A DNA stretch of 64,000 nt from Rhodospirillaceae bacterium (GTDB taxonomy: Bacteria; Pseudomonadota; Alphaproteobacteria; UBA8366; Aestuariispiraceae). The stretch is taken from positions 319,679 through 383,678 of the forward strand of contig PAQY01000012.1 in assembly GCA_002709955.1 (NCBI GenBank), in the 5' to 3' direction. The notes beneath the pieces are model-generated. The model saw only the letters and a list, made by a program, of their open reading frames with translations, was not told where the DNA came from and ran no database searches. Below, in pieces: positions 44,296-52,250 of this stretch. A program made the position numbers and the translations under genes. The stretch's first letter is position 1. The number at the start of each line of letters is the position of its first letter.

Positions 44296-44460
44296 ATGGC
44301 GACAGACAACAAGACATCGGAACGAGAGCGCGCGCGCCTTCAGCGGCAGGCGGCGACCCTGCGTGCGAATTTGTTGAAAAGAAAGGCGCAACAACGCGCG
44401 AGACGCTTGGAAAACCAGGCCGAATCATCGGATGTTGAAGACGGGTCCAAAAACACCTGA
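44296..44460 (+). CDS. 54-residue basic protein before murA
   Basis: The frame ATG 44296 to TGA 44460 codes MATDNKTSERERARLQRQAA... with a strongly basic helix (RANLLKRKAQQRARRLENQA) and an acidic end. Small proteins of this kind upstream of murA occur in other Alphaproteobacteria. No clear Shine-Dalgarno sequence is present. Too short for a family assignment; probably a nucleic-acid- or ribosome-binding peptide, a guess from charge only. Confidence 0.5.
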   Translation: MATDNKTSERERARLQRQAATLRANLLKRKAQQRARRLENQAESSDVEDGSKNT

Positions 44461-44676
44461 CTTTTGCCTTAGTCTCGCCTTTTGATATCAGCATTGTTCC
44501 CGAAATAAGGGCTGACTGTTTCAGTCCTGAAATCCTGTCGATCCGCCTGTCTGGTTTATCCTGTCCTTTTGCCCAATTGAGAGGTTTGCATGTCCCCCCA
44601 TGATCTAAATAATAGCCTGAATGAGTCGGCCCTGATGGCAGGGGTGCCGCATCCGGCAGAAGGAAAGACATCCGGC

Positions 44677-45951
44677 ATGGACAAGGTTCGCATTATCGGC
44701 GGCACACCGCTGAAGGGGGAAATCCGGATCAGCGGCGCAAAGAATGCGGCACTAAAACTGATGTGTGCGTCGATCCTGTCAGATCATGCCCTGACGCTGG
44801 ACAATGTCCCGCGCCTGGCGGATATCCGCACCACCGCGCAATTGCTGGACAGCCTGGGCATTGGCGTAAAGTTTGAAGAGCCGGAAGGGGAAGCAGGCGC
44901 ACAGCGACTGACCCTGACGGCAGGCAGCCTGAACAACACGGTCGCCGATTATGACATCGTGCGCAAGATGCGGGCCGGTATCCTGGTGCTGGGGCCGCTC
45001 TTGGCGAAGCATCACAAGGCGCGGGTTTCCCTGCCCGGTGGCTGTGCCATTGGCACCCGCCCGGTTGATCTGCACCTCAAAGGCTTGACCCAGTTGGGGG
45101 CGGAGATTGAGTTGGAGAGTGGCTATATCGTCGCTGCTGCGCCCCAGGGGCTGGTCGGTGCGGATGTGACCTTCCCCTTTGTGTCGGTCGGGGCGACGGA
45201 AAACTTGATGATGGCAGCCACCCTGGCTAAGGGGCGCACGCAGTTGTTCAATGCGGCGCGGGAGCCGGAAATCGTCGATCTGGCGAATTGCCTGATCGCG
45301 ATGGGGGCCCAGATCACCGGGGCCGGGACCGACCGCATTGTGATTGAGGGCGTTGATGCCCTGCACGCGGCACAGCACACGGTCATGGCCGACCGAATTG
45401 AGACCGGCACCTATGCGATGGCGATTGCCGCCACGCGCGGGGATGCGACCCTTGTGGGTGCCTTGCCGGAAACATTGGGCGCGGCGATTGAGGCGATGCA
45501 GGCCGCGGGGGTGATCATTGATGCCGTCCCCAATGGCATGCGCATCCGCTGTGGCGCGCTGGTTGGGACCGATGTGATGACGGAACCCTATCCGGGCTTC
45601 CCCACTGATTTACAGGCCCAGATGATGGCGCTGATGACGACCGCCCAGGGCGCGTCGATGCTGACCGAAACGATTTTTGAAAACCGCTTCATGCATGTGC
45701 CGGAACTCAGCCGCATGGGGGCCAATATCAACCTGCATGGGCGCTCTGCCATGGTGCGGGGGGTTACCCGCCTGACCGGCGCGCCGGTCATGGCAACCGA
45801 TCTGCGTGCCTCTGTTGCGCTGGTGATCGCAGGACTGGTGGCTCAGGGGGAAACCTTTGTGAACCGCATCTATCATCTGGATCGCGGTTATGAGCGGCTG
45901 GATCTGAAACTGGCTGCCTGTGGGGCGCAAATTGAACGCATGGCGGGATAA
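44677..45951 (+). CDS. murA: UDP-N-acetylglucosamine 1-carboxyvinyltransferase
   Basis: First committed step of peptidoglycan synthesis, adding enolpyruvate to UDP-GlcNAc. The start region [25 protein letters not shown] and the loop with the PEP-reactive Cys ([16 protein letters not shown]) identify it; this Cys is also the fosfomycin target, so the enzyme should be fosfomycin-sensitive. ATG 44677 is chosen by homology and AAGGAAAG about 9 nt upstream; an in-frame ATG at 44590 would add 29 residues. The product has 424 residues. Confidence 0.95.
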   Translation: MDKVRIIGGTPLKGEIRISGAKNAALKLMCASILSDHALTLDNVPRLADIRTTAQLLDSLGIGVKFEEPEGEAGAQRLTLTAGSLNNTVADYDIVRKMRAGILVLGPLLAKHHKARVSLPGGCAIGTRPVDLHLKGLTQLGAEIELESGYIVAAAPQGLVGADVTFPFVSVGATENLMMAATLAKGRTQLFNAAREPEIVDLANCLIAMGAQITGAGTDRIVIEGVDALHAAQHTVMADRIETGTYAMAIAATRGDATLVGALPETLGAAIEAMQAAGVIIDAVPNGMRIRCGALVGTDVMTEPYPGFPTDLQAQMMALMTTAQGASMLTETIFENRFMHVPELSRMGANINLHGRSAMVRGVTRLTGAPVMATDLRASVALVIAGLVAQGETFVNRIYHLDRGYERLDLKLAACGAQIERMAG

Positions 45952-45975
45952 GGTGCCGGATTTGGGGAGGGGGCT

Positions 45976-46788
45976 ATGGGCCATCTGATTGCCAGCCTGC
46001 CGCAATATGATCTGCCCTTCCTGCAGGCCGATACGGATGCGTGGTGGCAGGGCATCGCCCGTCACCTGCGCGATCAGGACCTGCCAGATGTGCCGGACCA
46101 CCTGACCCGCATTGAGGATAATGAGCGCAATTGGCGCAATCCGAACCTGTTGGTCACGCAAACCTGCGGCTATCCCTTGATGACGGAATTGCAGCAGGAC
46201 CTGCGGGCGGTGGCAACGCCGGTCTTTAACTGTGAAGGCTGTGCAGGCGGCACCTATTCCAGTGCGGTGATTGTTCAGGCACATTCGGACTATCAGGACC
46301 TGGCGGATCTGCGCGGGCACCGTGTCGCGATCAACAATTGGAATTCCCATTCCGGCATGAATGCCCTGCGCCTTTCTGTTGCCCCCCTGGCGGAGGGAAA
46401 GGCGTTCTTTTCACAGGTTCTTGTGTCTGGTGGGCATGTCCTGTCCATGCAGGCGGTTGCGGCCGGGCAGGCGGATGTTGCCGCGATCGATAGTGTCACC
46501 TGGGCCCTGATGCGGCGTTATCAGCCAGAGGCGTCGAAGACCCTGCGCATTCTGACATGGACCGCCCCCGCACCCTCGCTGCCCTATGCGGTGCGGATTG
46601 AGGCGGATGAACAGACCTTTCAGAAAGTACAGGCGGCCCTGATCGCAGCAGGCGCAGACCCTGATCTTGCCCCGGTGCGGGATCGCTTGCAGTTGAAGGG
46701 ATTCATTCCCTGCGACACACCGGATTATCAAACCATGCTGGATTTTCGCAGCCAGGCGGAGGCGCTGGGCTATCCGGTCTTGGCCTGA
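45976..46788 (+). CDS. PhnD-like solute-binding-fold protein without signal peptide
   Basis: A 270-residue protein resembling PhnD-type phosphate/phosphonate-binding proteins (PF12974): LLVTQTCGYPLMTEL, then TYSSAVIVQAHSDYQDLADLRGH, NNWNSHSGMNALR and GQADVAAIDSVTWALMRRY follow the type II periplasmic binding fold. There is no signal peptide or lipobox, so it is presumably cytoplasmic, which is unusual. No ABC transporter genes are next to it. It lies between murA (24 nt) and a creatininase-family gene (29 nt) on the same strand and may be co-transcribed. Confidence 0.72.
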   Translation: MGHLIASLPQYDLPFLQADTDAWWQGIARHLRDQDLPDVPDHLTRIEDNERNWRNPNLLVTQTCGYPLMTELQQDLRAVATPVFNCEGCAGGTYSSAVIVQAHSDYQDLADLRGHRVAINNWNSHSGMNALRLSVAPLAEGKAFFSQVLVSGGHVLSMQAVAAGQADVAAIDSVTWALMRRYQPEASKTLRILTWTAPAPSLPYAVRIEADEQTFQKVQAALIAAGADPDLAPVRDRLQLKGFIPCDTPDYQTMLDFRSQAEALGYPVLA

Positions 46789-46817
46789 GGCGGCCCCCGT
46801 GACAGACTTTTCACGAC

Positions 46818-47612
46818 ATGCTTACCGATAGGATGACAATGCGCCCTTGGGCTGATCTGACGACAGAAGAACTTGACCGGCTGGACCTGGCGCGCACCAT
46901 TGCCGTGCTGCCGCTGGGGGCGACGGAACAGCATGGCCCGCATCTGCCGCTATCGGTCGATACCGACCTGGCCCAGGCCGTGCTTGTGCGGGCGGCAGAT
47001 AAGGTCGATCCGGCCTTGACCGTTCTGACCCTGCCGGTTCAGGCCATCGGGCGCAGTGTGGAGCATGAACGCTTTGCAGGCACGCTCAGCCTGTCTGCCG
47101 AAACCACGATCCGCGTCTGGATGGAAATTGGTGCCTGTGTTGCGCGGGCAGGGGTTAAGAAGCTGGTCCTGTTCAACGGCCATGGCGGCAATGTGTCGGT
47201 CATGGACATCGTTGCACGGGACTTGCGGGCCCAGCACGGTCTGCTGACCGCCCACACCTCCTGGTATGCCCTGTCGGGACAGGAAGGGGTGTTGGATGCC
47301 CAGGAACTGATCCATGGCATCCATGGCGGTCAGATGGAAACCAGCGCCATGCTGGCCGCCCATCCTGCTCGTGTAAAAATGGCCAAGGCCCAGGATTTCC
47401 CGTCCAAAGGCGCAGATTGGGCGAAGACGCACATCCATGTCGGTGTCGGCGGAAAGCCCGTCAAACTGGGCTGGCTGATGGGGGACCTGAACAAAGACGG
47501 GGCTGCAGGAAATGCCAAAGCCGCCAGCGCAGAACTCGGCGAGACCCTCATCACCACCGCCGCCACCCGCTTCGCCAAATTCCTCTCCGAATTCGATGCG
47601 ATGGACGCCTAA
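46818..47612 (+). CDS. Creatininase family amidohydrolase
   Basis: A 264-residue metal-dependent amidohydrolase. Metal ligands are visible in LPLGATEQHGPHLPLSVDTD (Glu, His, Asp), FNGHGGN (His) and GGQMETS (Glu). The family includes creatininase, MftE of mycofactocin synthesis and formamide hydrolases of riboflavin or F420 routes; substrate is unknown here. No mycofactocin genes are nearby. It follows the PhnD-like gene closely, so the binding-fold protein and the hydrolase may act on the same small molecule. Confidence 0.82.
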   Translation: MLTDRMTMRPWADLTTEELDRLDLARTIAVLPLGATEQHGPHLPLSVDTDLAQAVLVRAADKVDPALTVLTLPVQAIGRSVEHERFAGTLSLSAETTIRVWMEIGACVARAGVKKLVLFNGHGGNVSVMDIVARDLRAQHGLLTAHTSWYALSGQEGVLDAQELIHGIHGGQMETSAMLAAHPARVKMAKAQDFPSKGADWAKTHIHVGVGGKPVKLGWLMGDLNKDGAAGNAKAASAELGETLITTAATRFAKFLSEFDAMDA

Positions 47613-47782
47613 TTCTCCACCCCCCCTTAAAACTAATATCGACTGTTTGGTTCCTTGAACGATTTCTACTAGAAATCGTATTTTGAGATGCCTATTGTTC
47701 TATAATACATGTCGCGATGGCGCGGTCCTGGATAAGACAGCTATGCGTGAGTCAGTAGATTGGGGCGGGGAGGAAGCATTTG

Positions 47783-49612
47783 ATGCTAAGGTTAGAGATA
47801 TCTGTAACGACACGTATGATTGCAGTGTTGAGACGATGGTGCGTTCAGACCTTTGGCATGTGCTTTCTGCTTCTGTTTTTGGTTCCTGGAATTGCAGCCT
47901 CCAAGGACTTCCCTGACTTGGATAAATCGCTAAAGGCAAAAGACTTCGGGGCGCTTTACGAGATGTTGCAAAGCACACTCGTGGAGAACAGCGGTTCCGA
48001 TGGCGCAATGGGGTGGCTGCGGGAAAATCTGGGAAAAACGGACGCGCGCTTTGTGGCGGTACTGGTCGATAAGATTTCCCCCTATGATAAAAAGGAGGCT
48101 ATACGCTGGTCCTATGTGACGATGGCCTGGGCCTTTCAAGACGCAGCGGAATGCACCGATAAGACGACGTTTGGAAAAGCCATTGGGCTGCTACGCCGCA
48201 TGCCTCCGATAAGGGACTATGAGCAGGAAAATCCAAAAGAAGCCGCGAAAGCGTTCGACTGGGCCATTGATTGGGTAAGACAGACCCCAAGCCCATCGGA
48301 TGCCATCTGGATATGTTCATCCGGCATTGATGTGGCTCTCAAACTTGGACGTAAGGAGAAGGTTCACCTCAAGGCGTTGGTGAAATCATCAGAGGGAAAA
48401 GCCGCGCGTCGCGAAAAAGTGCTGACCGATTTACGGAAAATGTTTGTGGATCATCAAAAATTGCTTGCGACAGCTCAGGCGTCAGAAGGCGACGGACCGC
48501 CCCGGACAGAGTTCGCTACCATAAAAACTAAAGACGGATTTCATATCTATGAGACGGGTTTGGTAACCGGCCGTGACCCGACAGTTTACTTTGGTCCAAA
48601 CAATGAAGTCCTGTTCTTTGCGATTGATACGGCAGATCCACCCAAAGGAGAACTCGCTTATAAGGCATTGAGCCGGAAAGAAACGACCGAGCAGATGTCG
48701 GAGTCCGAAGTTGCTGAAGCACAAAATGGCAAACGTCTTTGGGATTTTTACATCTGGCGTCCAGGAATTGATATTCCAAGGATTTTATATGACGGCCCCT
48801 GGGTTGAGTTAGCGGGGCCTTATCCAGATGAGATTGCGCTTCAAATCGGATGTGAGCTTCCTATGGAGGGGGGAAGTTGGTGCGAGCGACAAATTCAGAT
48901 GACAGGCCTACCGGATAATCCACAGCGTGTGTCCAGAACGGCGCGCTGGGCATTGGATCGGGGAACGCCGCGCTTCCCAGACTGGGTGACTGAGCGGTTT
49001 TCTAGTCATGAGCGGAAGTCATATATGCGCGAGACGGGTGATCTTTTTGTCGGTTTTCCGGCGCCCGTGCGCTGGAATCTCTCAATTGACTATTACGCTT
49101 GGTATGATCACAGGATAGACAGCCTTGTGATTCCAAAACTTCATCGAGACGGTGGAGAAATACGAATTTGCCGAGTGTTTTCAAAAGACTGGCTGTCATG
49201 GATGCAAGCTTATCGGGTGTCGCCATGCCGTTTTGATGATGAAGGGTATTTTGAAAAATCTTTATCTGTTCGCAATTGCAGTGTTTTTGAAACAACTTAT
49301 GCACCTGGTGGTAAGCTTGAACTACATTGTTTTGATCAATTTCCTGACGCAAAGAGCCTAATTTTTACCTATTTAACACAAAGAGGGTTGGTTAGTTTAT
49401 ATGCGAAAGCCGATAATACCAGATTACTGGTCTTCCATCCCCACACGGGAGGAGCGTACCTCCTGGACCACGGTAACTTAAGTCTGCCAACGGTAGCGCC
49501 AGATGGCTGTGTCGTTGTCTATGGCTATAGCGCCGCGACTTTGGGGCAGTCACGAACTAGGAGTGCCAGAGCGACACTTCGGGGCATTAACCTGTGTAAT
49601 GAAGGACAGTAA
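47783..49612 (+). CDS. Large exported protein of unknown function
   Basis: A 609-residue protein with an N-terminal hydrophobic segment (about 20-40, FGMCFLLLFLVPGIAAS) that looks like a signal peptide after a basic start. A helical part follows (45-220). The second half looks like beta-sheet and has several Cys (IWICSSG, ELPMEGGSWCERQ, RICRVF, RNCSVFE, LHCFDQF). The end resembles a beta-propeller (LLVFHPHTGGAYLLDHGN). GGGAGGAAG is 6-14 nt before the ATG. GC is lower than in the flanking genes and no family is recognised, so it may be acquired. Confidence 0.65.
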   Translation: MLRLEISVTTRMIAVLRRWCVQTFGMCFLLLFLVPGIAASKDFPDLDKSLKAKDFGALYEMLQSTLVENSGSDGAMGWLRENLGKTDARFVAVLVDKISPYDKKEAIRWSYVTMAWAFQDAAECTDKTTFGKAIGLLRRMPPIRDYEQENPKEAAKAFDWAIDWVRQTPSPSDAIWICSSGIDVALKLGRKEKVHLKALVKSSEGKAARREKVLTDLRKMFVDHQKLLATAQASEGDGPPRTEFATIKTKDGFHIYETGLVTGRDPTVYFGPNNEVLFFAIDTADPPKGELAYKALSRKETTEQMSESEVAEAQNGKRLWDFYIWRPGIDIPRILYDGPWVELAGPYPDEIALQIGCELPMEGGSWCERQIQMTGLPDNPQRVSRTARWALDRGTPRFPDWVTERFSSHERKSYMRETGDLFVGFPAPVRWNLSIDYYAWYDHRIDSLVIPKLHRDGGEIRICRVFSKDWLSWMQAYRVSPCRFDDEGYFEKSLSVRNCSVFETTYAPGGKLELHCFDQFPDAKSLIFTYLTQRGLVSLYAKADNTRLLVFHPHTGGAYLLDHGNLSLPTVAPDGCVVVYGYSAATLGQSRTRSARATLRGINLCNEGQ

Positions 49613-49666
49613 ATATGGCTAACGACGCACATCTGTCGCTCCGATAAACTGCCCACTAATCTCCCT

Positions 49667-50392
49667 TCAAAACAACGATAACTGATCCGTTGGTTTTTTC
49701 TTTGGCGCAGGGTCTGGTTCGGGGGTTTCGTCCAAGGTGACGGGGTCTGTCAGGCTGGAATCGTCATTGCGCACGTCGTTGAGCGCGCGGGAGATGGGGT
49801 GGTAGGTCAGGATGCGGGGGCCAGTATAGGGCTGCATCGTGGCGGCAGCCGCGTCTTCCGGGCCGCTGAGCCAGGTTTCGAACAGATCGCTGTCCAGGAT
49901 GACCGGCATGCGGTGATGCAGGTCGGCCAGGGCGGCATTGGCCTCTGTGGTGACGATGCTGCAGGTCTCCACATCCGATCCGTCCGCGCCCTGCCATCTT
50001 TCCCACAATCCGGCAAAGGCGAAGACAGTGGCGTCTTCAAAGGCGATGCGGAAGGGCTGCTTTGCGCCACCAATGGTTTTCCATTCATAAAAGGCGTCCG
50101 CAGGGATCAGGCAGCGGCGGCGGCGGAAGGCGGTTTTGAAGGATGGCTTTTCCTGGACCGTCTCCGCCCTTGCATTGATCATCTTCGCGCCAATGGAGGG
50201 GTCTTTGGACCAACTGGGGATCAGGCCCCAGCGTGCCATGAAGGCGCTGCGCCCCTGATCATCGCGGCGCACGGCCAGCACTGCCTGGGTCGGCGCGATG
50301 TTATAGCGCGCGGGCAGGTTTGGAATCTGGCTGAAGCCGAACAATTTCCGAATGCCGTCCACCGGCGTGGTCAGGGAATAACGCCCGCACAT
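49667..50392 (-). CDS. SRAP domain protein (YedK/HMCES type)
   Basis: SRAP proteins crosslink to abasic sites in single-stranded DNA and shield them. The catalytic Cys 2 is at the N-terminus (CGRYSL), followed by ARYNIAPTQ (28-36), MARWGLIPSW, INARAET (72-78, Asn 73), Glu 103 in FYEWK and the His in LHHRMPVIL. All key residues are present in this 241-residue protein. Many genomes place this gene near SOS genes; none are here. It is convergent with the unknown exported protein. Confidence 0.93.
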   Translation of the reverse strand: MCGRYSLTTPVDGIRKLFGFSQIPNLPARYNIAPTQAVLAVRRDDQGRSAFMARWGLIPSWSKDPSIGAKMINARAETVQEKPSFKTAFRRRRCLIPADAFYEWKTIGGAKQPFRIAFEDATVFAFAGLWERWQGADGSDVETCSIVTTEANAALADLHHRMPVILDSDLFETWLSGPEDAAAATMQPYTGPRILTYHPISRALNDVRNDDSSLTDPVTLDETPEPDPAPKKKPTDQLSLF

Positions 50393-50448
50393 GTCAGCCT
50401 GTCTCGCCTTTTACTGTTTTGATGGGGGCAGCATAGTCGATCGATCCC

Positions 50449-51141
50449 TTAACGCACCATAATTTGCGCCAGATCGACCAGATCATTGGCGACCACGTCC
50501 CAGTTTGACTCAGCCTTCAAATCCCCCTTCTGTCCGGGGCCATATTCGACGGGCCTTGGAAAGAAAGCGGTTTTCAGACCAGTCGCGCGGGCAGCAGCCA
50601 GATCGCCATTATGGGCGGCTACCATCATGACCTGATCGGGCGGCAGGTCCAGGGCAGCGGCGCTGGCAAGATAGACCTTCGGGTCCGGCTTATAGCCCTG
50701 GGCAATCTCTGCCCCCAGAATATGATCCCAGGGCAGGGACCCAAATTTAGCCAGATTGGTCATCAGGCTGACCGAGCCATTGGAGCATGTCCCGAGGGTG
50801 AAATGCCGCTTCAGCGTGGTCAGGCCCAATACACTGTCCGGCCAGGGCGGCAGCTTTTCCCAGGCGCGGTTCAGATTGGCCTTTTGCGCGGCGCTGAGAT
50901 CTTTCTGCAGGCCAAAATCCGCCAGGGTCGCTTCCAGGTTTTCCAGATGCAAGATGTCCAGTGCGACATAGGGGCGATTGCCGCTGCGCACTTCCTGCAT
51001 CTTGGGCTGATACTTGCCGCGCCAGGCATCGGCAAAGGCCAGCGGGTCCACGGGCAACCCCGCCTCCCGCACGGCATTGGCAACCCCGTTGCGCCAGTCC
51101 ACAACGGTTCCGAAGACATCAAAGATCAAAGCTATTACCAC
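50449..51141 (-). CDS. Haloacid dehalogenase type II family hydrolase
   Basis: A 230-residue HAD-fold hydrolase. Nucleophile Asp 8 is in LIFDVFGTVVDW, the second motif is TCSNGSVSL, the Lys is in GYKPDPKVYLASA and the last acidic motif is MMVAAHNGDLAAAR (typical of haloacid dehalogenase type II, which ends HxxDLxxA). It may dehalogenate 2-haloacids or be a general phosphatase; the AHNGDL motif favours the dehalogenase subfamily. It is apart from a clear pathway. Confidence 0.82.
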   Translation of the reverse strand: MVIALIFDVFGTVVDWRNGVANAVREAGLPVDPLAFADAWRGKYQPKMQEVRSGNRPYVALDILHLENLEATLADFGLQKDLSAAQKANLNRAWEKLPPWPDSVLGLTTLKRHFTLGTCSNGSVSLMTNLAKFGSLPWDHILGAEIAQGYKPDPKVYLASAAALDLPPDQVMMVAAHNGDLAAARATGLKTAFFPRPVEYGPGQKGDLKAESNWDVVANDLVDLAQIMVR

Positions 51142-51212
51142 GGGGGGCGGTCCTTATACGATAACACCCTGTGAGTATGAGAGGGGCAGGGCCTATCGAC
51201 AAGTGTTGCTGC

Positions 51213-51617
51213 CTATTGGTCTGGGAAATATTCGATATGAGTTTCGGCTTTGCGCCCGATATACAGCGCGCGGCGGCCGCAGAATGACACGATATACCCA
51301 GCACAGCCCGCCATAGCAGCCTTTTCACAGAACCCCCGATAGGTATAGCCGGGAACCTGTTGCTGTGCATCGCGGATCGCGGCCTGCATGCGGGTTGTAT
51401 CAAAGGCGGGTGCGATTGCTGAATCGACCCTGTGTGTTGGCAGTTCGATGCTCTCCCCCTCGGGCAAATAGTAGGTTGCGGTCGCCCGTCGGAAGTCGAT
51501 GGCATAGCTTTCAAATCCGGCGTCACTCAAGGCACCCACGATCTGTGGAAAGGCCATGGTGTTTCCTTCCGCTGCCTTAAGGCAGGTCTGGGCAGTGGTT
51601 TTTTGATGTTCGTTCAT
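51213..51617 (-). CDS. DUF1398 family protein
   Basis: A 134-residue soluble protein that resembles the DUF1398 (YbcV-like) family: FPQIVGALSDAGFESYAIDFRRATATYYLPEG near the N-terminus, and GYTYRGFCEKAAMAGCAGYIVSFCGRRALYIGRKAE-type C-terminal half. These proteins have unknown function. It lies 32 nt downstream of the MarR-family gene, so it may be in the regulon of that repressor. Assignment by recall of the family pattern only. Confidence 0.6.
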   Translation of the reverse strand: MNEHQKTTAQTCLKAAEGNTMAFPQIVGALSDAGFESYAIDFRRATATYYLPEGESIELPTHRVDSAIAPAFDTTRMQAAIRDAQQQVPGYTYRGFCEKAAMAGCAGYIVSFCGRRALYIGRKAETHIEYFPDQ

Positions 51618-51649
51618 AGCGGGGTCTCGGAAAGAGGGGGGGATTGTGC

Positions 51650-52111
51650 TTATTCAATCGGGATTGCGGTTATCTGGCTGCGCTGGGTCAGGCTTTTCAG
51701 AAGCCGCATCAGTGTTTCGCGTTCCTCCGGGGTCAGTGCGTCAAAGAATTCTGCATCATTGAAATCTGCAAGTGCAGCCAGATCCGGCACCAGGGCGCGA
51801 CCCATATCGGTCAGGGTAAGGGTTTGTGCGCGGCCATCCTGAGCATTGGCCTGACGCAGGATCAGGGATTTCGCAATCAATCGGTCGGCAAGCTTGGTGA
51901 TCGCGCCCCTGGTCAGTCCCATCCCTTGCGCCAGGTGGCTGGGCGGTATCGCGTCTGTATCATACAGCGCGCGCATGACACACCATTCAGCGACCGTCAC
52001 CCCCTTGTCCGCCAGTTTGGCCGCGAAGGCGGCGGAGATATGATTGGACACCATCCGCAGCCAGTAGCCGATATGCGCGGTAAGGTCCGAAATAGGGCGC
52101 GTGGGGGGCAT
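51650..52111 (-). CDS. MarR-family transcriptional regulator
   Basis: A 153-residue winged-helix repressor: the N-terminal dimer helix (ISDLTAHIGYWLRMVSNH), then the recognition part PSHLAQGMGLTRGAITKLADRLIAKSL and the wing with DGRAQTLTLTDMGRAL. GGAGG is 4 nt upstream of ATG 52111. A perfect inverted repeat lies 10-57 nt upstream of the start, so it probably controls itself and the DUF1398 gene behind it. MarR proteins usually respond to phenolic compounds or oxidants. Confidence 0.88.
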   Translation of the reverse strand: MPPTRPISDLTAHIGYWLRMVSNHISAAFAAKLADKGVTVAEWCVMRALYDTDAIPPSHLAQGMGLTRGAITKLADRLIAKSLILRQANAQDGRAQTLTLTDMGRALVPDLAALADFNDAEFFDALTPEERETLMRLLKSLTQRSQITAIPIE

Positions 52112-52120
52112 AAATCCTCC

Positions 52121-52168
52121 ATTAATTGACTAGGAAACTACATCAGTGTGGTTTCCTAGTCAATTAAT
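52121..52168. promoter_or_regulatory. Perfect 18-bp inverted repeat, likely MarR operator
   Basis: ATTAATTGACTAGGAAAC at 52121-52138 and GTTTCCTAGTCAATTAAT at 52151-52168 are exact reverse complements, with a 12-nt spacer. Each arm contains TTGACTAGG, close to the TTGACTAGTCAA-like sites of MarR proteins. It ends only 10 nt from the marR-like start codon, over the promoter. Seen directly; binding by the adjacent repressor is inferred. Confidence 0.65.
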
Positions 52169-52202
52169 ATTGGAAGGTCTGTTTTGATATGCCGTAAAGA
52201 AA

Positions 52203-52229
52203 AAAACCCTCCCGATTTGGGAGGGTTTT
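52203..52229 (-). terminator. Bidirectional terminator after nrdA
   Basis: AAAACCCTCCC (52203-52213) and GGGAGGGTTTT (52219-52229) form an 11-bp stem with a GATTT loop, flanked by A tracts on the left and T on the right. It lies 22 nt downstream of the nrdA stop on the minus strand and is a strong rho-independent terminator in either direction. Confidence 0.85.
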
Positions 52230-52250
52230 CTTAAAGAGAGCGTAAGTTGA

